From Arthrobacter sp. HY1533 (GTDB taxonomy: Bacteria > Actinomycetota > Actinomycetes > Actinomycetales > Micrococcaceae): a stretch of DNA of 64,000 nucleotides. Of this stretch, positions 10,224 through 17,272 are shown in pieces. Numbering within the stretch: position 1 is the first letter of the stretch; each line of letters opens with the position of its first letter. The DNA lies in the NCBI RefSeq assembly GCF_027568515.1, contig NZ_JANKZF010000001.1, positions 434,001-498,000 of the forward strand, given 5' to 3'. The notes under the pieces were generated by a model. That model did not search any database, had not been told where the DNA came from, and saw only the letters and a list, made by a program, of their open reading frames with translations. The position numbers were made by a program, and so were the translations under genes.

Positions 10224-10256
10224 ACAGTATTTGGACGCTGTGACTTAAGGAAGTAA

Positions 10257-10634
10257 ATGGCAACACTTGGAGACCTCGAAAGGGCCGTCATGGACCTCTT
10301 GTGGGAGCATCAGGAAGCCATCACGGCCAATGTGCTGCGGGACCTTCTTTCGCAGCGACCCTCCGGCGACGATGACGCCACCGAGTCCCGCCCCCTGGCG
10401 GTCACCACGGTGCTTACAGTGCTCTCGCGCCTGGAAAAGAAGGGGCTTGTGGAGCGGGAACGTTCATCACGCCCGCACCGCTACCGCGCAGTGACGTCCC
10501 GCGAGGACCACACGGCGGAGCTCATGCTTGAGGTGCTGGGCTCGGCCCCGGACCGCGAAGCCGTGCTGGCCCGCTTCATTGGCACTGTCAGTGCCGGCGA
10601 GGCGGAAACGCTGCGGAAGCTTCTGGGCCGCTGA
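10257..10634 (+). CDS. BlaI/MecI/CopY-family transcriptional repressor
   Basis: 125 residues, the usual length of this winged-helix family. The N-terminus LGDLERAVMDLLWEH and the later AVTTVLTVLSRLEKKGLVER are the characteristic family segments (the latter is the recognition region), followed by a short dimerisation tail. Family members dimerise on TACA/TGTA dyads and are inactivated by cleavage through a partner M56 protease, which is the next gene here. Ribosome site TAAGGAAG precedes the ATG. It is divergent from cydA across operator-like dyads. In Mycobacterium tuberculosis a BlaI homologue is known to control respiratory genes as well as beta-lactamase; no beta-lactamase gene is visible here, so cytochrome bd is the obvious target. 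Confidence 0.9.
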   Translation: MATLGDLERAVMDLLWEHQEAITANVLRDLLSQRPSGDDDATESRPLAVTTVLTVLSRLEKKGLVERERSSRPHRYRAVTSREDHTAELMLEVLGSAPDREAVLARFIGTVSAGEAETLRKLLGR

Positions 10635-10643
10635 CGCCCGGTC

Positions 10644-10685
10644 CCGGATGGGCCCTCCCGGCAGTTTTTGGGCGGGCCCATCCGG
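10644..10685 (+). other. Perfect 12 bp inverted repeat between repressor and protease genes
   Basis: CCGGATGGGCCC at 10644-10655 pairs with GGGCCCATCCGG at 10674-10685 around an 18 nt loop. No T-run follows, so it may be a leaky terminator or mRNA stability element separating the BlaI-type gene from the M56 gene. Confidence 0.55.
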
Positions 10686-10720
10686 CATCCCGCCCCGCCG
10701 TGTCGGGGTAGGTTTAAGTC

Positions 10721-11674
10721 ATGTTCTGGACCTCCTGGTTCCTTGCTGTGCTGGCGGTTGTGCTGGCGTGGCCGGTTCCCGTTTTTCTCTCCCGTGCGGC
10801 CTGGCCTGCCCGGGCGCCTTTTGCTGCCATGGTGCTGTGGCAGTCCATAGCCCTGGCCGGTGGGCTCTCCATGATTGGCGCCATGCTCTGCTATGGGCTG
10901 GTGCCGCTGGGCGACAGCCTGGCCAGCGGCCTGCGCGGGCTTGTCCGGGTCTTCCTGGGGCTCGAATCGCTGGACACGCTTGGGTTCCTGCACGCCTTTG
11001 CCCTCAGCGCCGCGGCCCTGCTCACCGCCCACCTCGTGTTCACGCTGTGGCTGACGTACTTCCGCATCCACCGCCAGCGCAGCCGCCACCGCGACATGCT
11101 GCACCTGCTCAGCTCCCCCTCCAGCGACCGGCCCGACACCCTTGTCATCAGCCACCAGGCCCCAGTTGCCTACTGCCTGCCCGGGGGCTCGCGGTCAGTG
11201 ACGGTGCTGTCCGAAGGTCTCCTGGAGCTGCTCTCCCCCGCGGAACTGCACGCGGTCCTGCTGCATGAGGAAACCCACCTGACGCAGCGCCACCACCTGC
11301 TGCTGTGGGCCTTTGCCGCCTGGCGTTCGGCGCTGCCGTGGCTGCCCACCTCGAAGCTGGCCCAGCAATCCGTATCGTCCCTGATTGAGATAATGGCCGA
11401 CGACGTCGCCCTGCGTTCCGTGGGCAAGTCCACCCTGGTCACGGCCATCGCGCTCGTGGCCAGCGGGGCTGCGCAGCTGCCGGCCGACAAGCTGGTGGGC
11501 GGCGACTCCGCTGCGCAAATCGACACCCCGGCCACCACCTCGGCACGGCTTGCCCGGCTGCTGGCCCCCTCCCCCGCACTGTCCCGTGGCATGCAGGCGC
11601 TGATTGTGATCGCAGCCGTGCTGCTCCTGGCCATCCCCACAGCACTGCTGCTGGTGCCGGGCATCCTGCACTAG
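10721..11674 (+). CDS. M56-family membrane metalloprotease (BlaR1/MecR1-like)
   Basis: 317 residues with hydrophobic segments near the N-terminus (residues 5-25, 35-60, 85-115) and one at the C-terminus (about 287-312). The gluzincin motif HEETH, in LLHEETHLTQRHH, is at about residues 187-191, with a candidate third ligand in the IEIMADD segment further on. It lacks the penicillin-binding sensor domain of staphylococcal BlaR1, so the signal is not obviously a beta-lactam. The expected role is to cleave or inactivate the neighbouring BlaI-type repressor in response to an envelope or respiratory cue. TAGGTT at 10709-10714 lies exactly 6 nt before the ATG, so it may also be transcribed separately as a leaderless message. 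Confidence 0.85.
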   Translation: MFWTSWFLAVLAVVLAWPVPVFLSRAAWPARAPFAAMVLWQSIALAGGLSMIGAMLCYGLVPLGDSLASGLRGLVRVFLGLESLDTLGFLHAFALSAAALLTAHLVFTLWLTYFRIHRQRSRHRDMLHLLSSPSSDRPDTLVISHQAPVAYCLPGGSRSVTVLSEGLLELLSPAELHAVLLHEETHLTQRHHLLLWAFAAWRSALPWLPTSKLAQQSVSSLIEIMADDVALRSVGKSTLVTAIALVASGAAQLPADKLVGGDSAAQIDTPATTSARLARLLAPSPALSRGMQALIVIAAVLLLAIPTALLLVPGILH

Positions 11675-11686
11675 GGGCGCCTGCCC

Positions 11687-11885
11687 GTCGAGCCTCTCGA
11701 GGCCACTACCGACGCCGCATCACTTGATGCTGGTTTTTTGCCAACGCCGCATCACCTTTGACATGAAATCGGGTGTCTCTGCTGCATTCACTTCGAAGCC
11801 GGAAGCCTCGGTGGGCGATCCAGTGCGCGGTGGTCGAGCTTGTCGAGATCCCGGCGCACCCCGGTGGTCGAGCCTGTCGAGACCC
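11687..11885. repeat. TCGA-rich short repeats (two full copies, one degenerate)
   Basis: Two 23 nt copies of GGTGGTCGAGCYTGTCGAGA plus a short CC tail lie at 11829-11851 and 11863-11885, 34 nt apart. A degenerate relative, GTCGAGCCTCTCGAGG, starts at 11687. Each contains two inverted TCGA cores. Repeats of this kind are frequent between genes in Micrococcales and Propionibacteriales genomes. The 11675-11975 gap otherwise holds only the terminator above and the promoter below. Confidence 0.7.
11717..11739 (+). terminator. Candidate rho-independent terminator after the M56 gene
   Basis: A short palindrome GCATCACTTGATGC is followed within three bases by TTTTTT. The sequence ACGCCGCATCAC overlapping its left arm recurs at 11744-11755. 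Confidence 0.5.
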
Positions 11886-11963
11886 TGGTGCAGCCTGGCG
11901 TTGGGATGGGAAAATATGTCCGATAACTTCTCCACACCCATGTCACTACTAGTGAATTTGATC

Positions 11964-11976
11964 TATAATTGATGCA
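11964..11976 (+). promoter_or_regulatory. TATAAT -10 element placed for a leaderless transcript
   Basis: A consensus TATAAT at 11964-11969 ends 6 nt before the ATG of the HNH gene, putting the expected transcription start on the start codon. No convincing -35 hexamer is seen. Confidence 0.6.
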
Positions 11977-14168
11977 TGGGCGGTTCGGTGAATTTCCCGG
12001 CTGATCGGGAGGGTTCCTCCACCACAGGTGCTGTGGCGGACCTGCTGGATGCCTTCATCTTTCCCACCATCATTCCTCTGGCCACCGACATCGCGGCTCT
12101 GGAGGGTTTGTCCGATTATCCGGAGCCACTGCTCTCCGGTCACCCGGACAACGAGGCCCCGGATTCCCGTCTGGGCGGAATTCGGGCCCTGCGGGACAGC
12201 ACCACGACGGCCTTGGCTGCGATGCACCGACACAAGAACCAGGGCGCTGCCCTCACCGCGGTGTTGGTGGAACGAATGCTCTCCGCGGCCTTGGCCGAAG
12301 CCACCGTGTTGGAGTTGGATCCGTGGCAGCGCGAAACGTCCCGGGCCGGGGTGCGGGCCGAGATCGCCGCGCTGTTTAACATCACCGAGGGCTACGCCGG
12401 GGCCCTGATGATGGATGCAGCCACCCTGGTCAGGCAGCTGCCCGCGACCATGGCGCAGCTCTCTGCCGGGGTGTTGGGGTGGGAGCATGCGGTCATCATC
12501 GCCGAAGAAACCAGCCTGCTCCGCCAAGACCGCCTACCCCAGGACACCATTGATGCTTTCGAGGGAGTGTTGTTGGGGAAGGCGGAGCATGCCACGCTGC
12601 ACGGTTTCCGGGAGAAGGCCCGCCGCGCGCGGGAACGGGCCTACCCGGAGACCCTGGTCCCCAAGACCCGGCAGGCGTATGAGCGCCGACAGCTGGGGAT
12701 CAGCAGGTCCCGGGACGGGATGGCCTGGCTCAACCTCTACGGCCCCTCCCCAACCATCGAGGCGATCTGGACCCAATGCACCGCCACCGCCCAGGCGGCC
12801 CAAGGCCCCCACGAAGACCGCACCCTCACACAACTAAGGGCCGACATCGCCGCCGCCCTCCTCCTCTGCCAAACCCTGGACGCCAACAACATCCACGCCC
12901 CTGCACCTATCAACGAGGACACCAGCCCGGAACACCCAGCGGAACCAGGCGGCGCCGGCGGGCAGGGCGCCTGGTTTACCACCCTGGCCGACACCGGACC
13001 GGATCCCTGCCAGGGCGGGGCGTTCCCGGACCCCGACCGCCTCGGCCCACACTTCCACTCCTGGCAACTGCCCGTCTTTGACGACCCCGACTACCAGGAC
13101 CCGGCCTTGAGGGAGCCGGACCCGCGGAACCAGCCCGACTGGCCAGTGCCCGGACAGCCACCACACCTCACACCCACCAGCGACAACCCCGCCAATACCA
13201 GCGGTGCCGGCGGCAATGGCGCAGCCGGGCCCGAAAGCAGTCAGAACGGGAGCGGTGTGTCCGGACGTGGTGGTGGGGTGTGGCCTCCACTCCCACAGGT
13301 CACCCCCGTGTTGTTGGTGCCGGCGTTGTCGCTGCTCGGGCTCACGGACGAGCCGGCCTGGATGCCAGGGGCAGGACCGATCAGCATCGAGGTGGCGAAG
13401 TACCTCACCGCGAACGCACCGAGTTTCTACCGGGTCCTGGTGGATCCGATCAGCAACCAACCCCTGGATGCCGCCCCCGATGTCCACCGGGTCACGAAGG
13501 CCATGCAGATCAGGCTGCTGATGAGGGACGAGTACTGCGTGTTCCCGGGCTGCAACGCCAGGGCGGTGAACTGCGAAACCGACCACCTCCAAGCCTTTAG
13601 CACCGGCGGACCCACCACCTACGCCAACCTCGAGAGCCTGTGCAGGCTGCATCACCGGCTCAAGCACCACAAAGACGACAGAACCCGCAACGGCCACGTG
13701 CGCACCGAGCAGTCCTTTGAACGGCAATCCGTCCACCCCCGCGCCTGGAGTCCCCGCAAGACCCCGGAGGGCATCGAGTGGACCAGCCCCACCGGCCACC
13801 AACACCCACCCGAGCCGCAGGACACCCAGCCGCCGGTCTACAACGAAACCCTCAAAACCCTCATCGATGCCACCCTGAAGGCACTCCAACAACGCCAGGA
13901 GTCCGGGAACGACGAGGACGGCACGGGCGCCTACGACCTCACCGCACCGCCCTGGGAATACCGCCCCGACGAAAATGACGGTGGCCCCGAAGCCCACCCC
14001 GACTGGATCGACGAAGACGACATGGACCCCCAGGATCCCCGCTGGGAAAGCTACTTCTGGGATCCCGACAACCTCCCCGAGCCACCGGCCCAAAGCGAGG
14101 AAGAAGTGGAAATCCTGGACCGCATGTCCATCGAAGACTACCTACGCCGCCACCCCAACGCCGCCTGA
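11976..14168 (+). CDS. DUF222 / HNH endonuclease family protein (13E12 type)
   Basis: 730 residues. The N-terminal half is the helical DUF222 region found in the 13E12 repeat family of actinobacteria. A Pro/Asp/Gly-rich low-complexity linker spans about residues 310-440. The C-terminal HNH domain (about 510-570) is complete: CVFPGC zinc pair, then NCETDHLQAF (catalytic DH), GGPTTYANLESLC and HHRLKHH. A long acidic tail follows. Such genes are multicopy, behave as putative selfish endonucleases, and are associated with integration hot spots in mycobacteria; their biological role is not settled. The reading frame looks intact. It sits between TCGA-rich repeats and the parE-type gene and ends 49 nt before the convergent stop. 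Confidence 0.88.
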   Translation: MGGSVNFPADREGSSTTGAVADLLDAFIFPTIIPLATDIAALEGLSDYPEPLLSGHPDNEAPDSRLGGIRALRDSTTTALAAMHRHKNQGAALTAVLVERMLSAALAEATVLELDPWQRETSRAGVRAEIAALFNITEGYAGALMMDAATLVRQLPATMAQLSAGVLGWEHAVIIAEETSLLRQDRLPQDTIDAFEGVLLGKAEHATLHGFREKARRARERAYPETLVPKTRQAYERRQLGISRSRDGMAWLNLYGPSPTIEAIWTQCTATAQAAQGPHEDRTLTQLRADIAAALLLCQTLDANNIHAPAPINEDTSPEHPAEPGGAGGQGAWFTTLADTGPDPCQGGAFPDPDRLGPHFHSWQLPVFDDPDYQDPALREPDPRNQPDWPVPGQPPHLTPTSDNPANTSGAGGNGAAGPESSQNGSGVSGRGGGVWPPLPQVTPVLLVPALSLLGLTDEPAWMPGAGPISIEVAKYLTANAPSFYRVLVDPISNQPLDAAPDVHRVTKAMQIRLLMRDEYCVFPGCNARAVNCETDHLQAFSTGGPTTYANLESLCRLHHRLKHHKDDRTRNGHVRTEQSFERQSVHPRAWSPRKTPEGIEWTSPTGHQHPPEPQDTQPPVYNETLKTLIDATLKALQQRQESGNDEDGTGAYDLTAPPWEYRPDENDGGPEAHPDWIDEDDMDPQDPRWESYFWDPDNLPEPPAQSEEEVEILDRMSIEDYLRRHPNAA

Positions 14169-14217
14169 GAGGAGCAGCCCGATGGAAGCAATTTCCCGGA
14201 ACTCGGCGCACATGCCG

Positions 14218-16329
14218 TCAGGCGTCGATGCGGTCCTGGTCCAGGTGCTCGCTGCCCGCCACGATGAATTCCTTGCGCGGGGCCACCTCGGATCCCATAA
14301 GCAGCTCGAAGGTGTGCTCGGCACGGTCGGCGTCGGCACTCGTTACCCGTCGCAGCATGCGGTGGCGCGGGTCCATGGTGGTTTCGGCCAGCTGGTCGGC
14401 ATCCATTTCACCCAGACCCTTGTAGCGCTGGATGGGCTGCTTGTAGCTCTTGCCAGCCTTCTCCAGCTTGGCCAGCAGCGTGTGCAGCTCCCGCTCCGAG
14501 TAGGTGTAAACCATCTCATTGGCTTTGGAGCCGTGGTTGACCACCTCCACCCGGTGCAGCGGCGGAACGGCCGCGAACACCCGGCCGGCGTCGATCATGG
14601 GACGCATGTATCGGAAGAACAACGTGAGCAGCAGTGTTCGGATGTGCGCGCCGTCGACGTCGGCGTCCGTCATCAAGATCACCTTGCCGTAGCGTGCAGC
14701 CTCCAGGTCGAAGCTGCGCCCGGATCCGGCACCCACCACCTGGATGAGAGCGGCGCATTCGGCGTTGGCCAGCATGTCCCCCACCGAGGCCTTCTGCACA
14801 TTCAGGATCTTGCCGCGGATGGGCAGCAGGGCCTGGAAGTCGGAGGACCGGGCCAGCTTGGCCGTGCCGAGGGCGCTGTCACCCTCCACGATGAACAGTT
14901 CACTCTTGGCCACGTCGGTGCTGCGGCAGTCGGCCAGCTTGGTGGGCAACGAGGAAGATTCCAGGGCGTTCTTGCGCCGCTGGGTTTCCTTGTGCACCCG
15001 GGCAGAGATGCGGGACTTCATCTCGGATACGACTTTTTCAAGCAATTGCGCGGACTGCGCCTTGTCCGCACGCTGGGTGGACTCAAGGCGCGCCTTCAAC
15101 TCGCGCTCCACCACCTTGGCCACGATGTTCTTCACGGCCGGGGTGCCCAGGATTTCCTTGGTCTGGCCCTCGAACTGCGGCTCGGCCAACCGGACGGTGA
15201 GCACGGCCGTCATGCCGGCCATGACGTCGTCTTTTTCAATCTTGTCGTTGCCGGCCTTGAGCTTGCGCGCGTTGGCCTCAATGACCTTGCGGAACGTCTT
15301 CAGCAGGGCAGCCTCAAAGCCTTCCTGGTGCCTTCCGCCCTTGGGGGTGGCGATGATGTTGACGAAGCTGCGCATGGTGGTGTCGTAGCCAACACCCCAG
15401 CGCAGGGCAATGTCCACCTCGCAGTCGCGGTCCACGGCCGTGCTTTCCAGGTGCCCTTCGGCGTTGAGCACGGGCACAGTTTCGGTGAAGGAGCCGTGTC
15501 CCTGCAGCCGCCAAATATCGGTCACGGCCCCGCCGACGGAAAGGAAGTCAACAAATTCGGAGATGCCGCCGTCGTGGTGGAATGTCTCCTCGTGGGTGGC
15601 GAATTCGCCGGGCGTGCCGGGCACCCGGCGCTCATCGATGACGCGGATCTTCAGGCCGGGCACCAGAAAGGACGTCTGGCGGGCGCGCGCCACGAGCTCG
15701 TCATAGGAGAACTTGGCGTCAGCCGTGAAGATCTGACGGTCGGCCCAATACCGGATCCGGGTGCCGGTCACGCCGCGCTTTGTGGTGCCGACAATGTCCA
15801 GGCTGGACTTGTCGGTGAACGGGTCAAAGGCCACATCGGGGCTGAGCGTGCGGCCCACGTCCTTGAAGTGGCCGGGCTCGCCGCGGCGGAAGCTCATTTG
15901 GTAGGTCTTGCCGCCCCTGTCCACCTGGGCGTCCATGCGGGCCGAGAGCGCGTTGACCACGCTGGCGCCCACACCGTGCAGGCCACCGGAGGCGGCATAG
16001 GAGCTGCCGCCAAACTTGCCTCCGGCATGCAGCTTGGTCAACACCACCTCGAGGCCGGTCAGGCCTGTCTTGGGTTCAACGTCCACGGGGATGCCGCGGC
16101 CGTCGTCGTGCACTTCAACGGAGGTGTCCTTGTGCAGGATGACCGTGATGTTTTGGCCGTAACCGGCCAGCGCCTCGTCAACGGAGTTGTCAATGATCTC
16201 CCACAGGCAGTGCATCAGGCCACGCGAGTCGGTGGATCCGATGTACATGCCCGGGCGCTTCCGGACCGCCTCCAGTCCTTCAAGGACGGAGAGGTGGCGT
16301 GCACTGTAATCGGAACTCTGGCGTGCCAC
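14218..16329 (-). CDS. parE: DNA topoisomerase IV / gyrase subunit B (ParE-type)
   Basis: 703 residues. The GHKL ATPase domain shows IDNSVDEALAG, the DDGRGIPVD loop and the GGLHGVGASVVNALS ATP lid. The TOPRIM domain shows VEGDSALGTAK and the acidic TDADVDGAHIRTLLLT. The C-terminus has IQRYKGLGEMDADQL. It passes strands in complex with the A subunit to relax or decatenate DNA. I start at GTG 16329 (MARQSSDYSARHLSVLEG): an AAGGAG site lies about 10 nt upstream of it but only 1 nt before ATG 16338. ParE rather than GyrB is inferred from a ParC-like gene in the window. The two subunit genes are separated here by about 13.5 kb. Confidence 0.88.
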   Translation of the reverse strand: MARQSSDYSARHLSVLEGLEAVRKRPGMYIGSTDSRGLMHCLWEIIDNSVDEALAGYGQNITVILHKDTSVEVHDDGRGIPVDVEPKTGLTGLEVVLTKLHAGGKFGGSSYAASGGLHGVGASVVNALSARMDAQVDRGGKTYQMSFRRGEPGHFKDVGRTLSPDVAFDPFTDKSSLDIVGTTKRGVTGTRIRYWADRQIFTADAKFSYDELVARARQTSFLVPGLKIRVIDERRVPGTPGEFATHEETFHHDGGISEFVDFLSVGGAVTDIWRLQGHGSFTETVPVLNAEGHLESTAVDRDCEVDIALRWGVGYDTTMRSFVNIIATPKGGRHQEGFEAALLKTFRKVIEANARKLKAGNDKIEKDDVMAGMTAVLTVRLAEPQFEGQTKEILGTPAVKNIVAKVVERELKARLESTQRADKAQSAQLLEKVVSEMKSRISARVHKETQRRKNALESSSLPTKLADCRSTDVAKSELFIVEGDSALGTAKLARSSDFQALLPIRGKILNVQKASVGDMLANAECAALIQVVGAGSGRSFDLEAARYGKVILMTDADVDGAHIRTLLLTLFFRYMRPMIDAGRVFAAVPPLHRVEVVNHGSKANEMVYTYSERELHTLLAKLEKAGKSYKQPIQRYKGLGEMDADQLAETTMDPRHRMLRRVTSADADRAEHTFELLMGSEVAPRKEFIVAGSEHLDQDRIDA

Positions 16330-16526
16330 GGTGGACATGCTCCTTCGGGGTTGGTGGGCCATTCACTATCAAGGTTAAGGGGTAGCCCTGACATTTTCTG
16401 CCAGATCCGGCGCGCCCCGCCCCGGCAGCCTCCGGATACGCGGTTAGCGAAAGTCGGCCCCTGCATGGAAGGAACGGGGCCCCGGGATGGTTGTATGAAG
16501 TACAGGAACTTTTGAAGGAGGCCATC

Positions 16527-16748
16527 ATGACCACCAGCGTCATCAGCACACAGCTGACAACCATTGACCGCTGCGACCGTTGCGGCGCACAGGCTTACGT
16601 GCGGGTAGTTTTGGAGTCCTCCGGCGGCGAACTGCTTTTCTGCGGCCACCACGCCCGGGCAGTGGAAGCCACCCTGAAGCCGATGGCTTCGGAATGGCTC
16701 GACGAGACCGGCCGGCTGCACGAGAAGGCTCCCGTTTCAGTCGACTGA
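16527..16748 (+). CDS. DUF7455-type small zinc-ribbon protein
   Basis: 73 residues from the ATG that follows a strong AAGGAGG ribosome site; a longer open frame exists upstream but lacks one. It has a likely zinc site: CDRCGAQA at about residue 15 and the FCGHHAR motif at about residue 41. Proteins of this family are widespread, uncharacterised and often encoded next to parE or the primary sigma gene in actinobacteria, as here. Function unknown; protein or RNA polymerase binding would be guesswork. It is divergent from the parE-type gene and has its own terminator. Confidence 0.85.
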   Translation: MTTSVISTQLTTIDRCDRCGAQAYVRVVLESSGGELLFCGHHARAVEATLKPMASEWLDETGRLHEKAPVSVD

Positions 16749-16796
16749 CACCAGAAATGGCCCGGCGCGCAACTCGCGCACCGGCATGCACCACGC

Positions 16797-16826
16797 AAGA
16801 GGGTCCCGGGCAACCGGGGCCCTCTT
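16797..16826 (+). terminator. Terminator after the DUF7455 gene
   Basis: A 13 bp stem with one G-T pair (16797-16809 with 16814-16826) closes a GCAA tetraloop. Only TT plus a G-rich stretch follows, so it may be imperfect. The remaining gap to 17016 shows nothing convincing. Confidence 0.65.
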
Positions 16827-17016
16827 GTGCGTCCGGGCCATGTTCGACGGCGCGGGGCCTCCTTTCGCCGGCCTAAGGCCTCCGGTGTGCCTTAGTGGAC
16901 CCCGACAGGGCAAAGATAGGGCATCCTCCCCATGTTCGCAGTGCCCTGTTTCGGAAGAATTGAGTCATCACGAAGGGTCCGCCACCGCAAGGAACCTTCT
17001 CTAACAAAGGGTGACC

Positions 17017-17214
17017 ATGTCCGACTTCGTGGCTTTGTTGATGAACCAGCAGAACGAACACCAGCTGCAGATTTCCCTGGAACGCCGCAGGCTGCAGCGC
17101 GAAGCAGCAGCGTCAACGGCACCTACTGGACGCCCGTCGGGGCGCCTGCGCGGTTACTGGGTCCGCATGACCCAGCCGGCCCAGCCGATTGGCCGCAGCG
17201 CCCGTGCCCACTAG
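17017..17214 (+). CDS. Small hypothetical protein
   Basis: 65 residues; start ATG is preceded by AAAGGGTG, and GTG 17011 is an alternative. The N-terminal part MSDFVALLMNQQNEHQLQIS followed by LERRRLQREAAAS looks like an amphipathic, charged helix; the C-terminal part is Arg/Pro-rich and basic. I do not recognise the family. Coding character is plausible but could be chance in this GC-rich background. It ends 58 nt before the start of the large LuxR-type regulator and could be co-transcribed with it. Confidence 0.5.
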   Translation: MSDFVALLMNQQNEHQLQISLERRRLQREAAASTAPTGRPSGRLRGYWVRMTQPAQPIGRSARAH

Positions 17215-17272
17215 CAGCCCAAGTGTCTCCTCCCAGCTGACCCGGACGGCTGGACCGTGGCAGGATTGGGTT

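Noticed and set aside
13975-16515. 846-codon open frame opposite the parE-type gene
   Set aside because: Its composition is that of an antisense shadow, and the opposite strand encodes a complete topoisomerase subunit.
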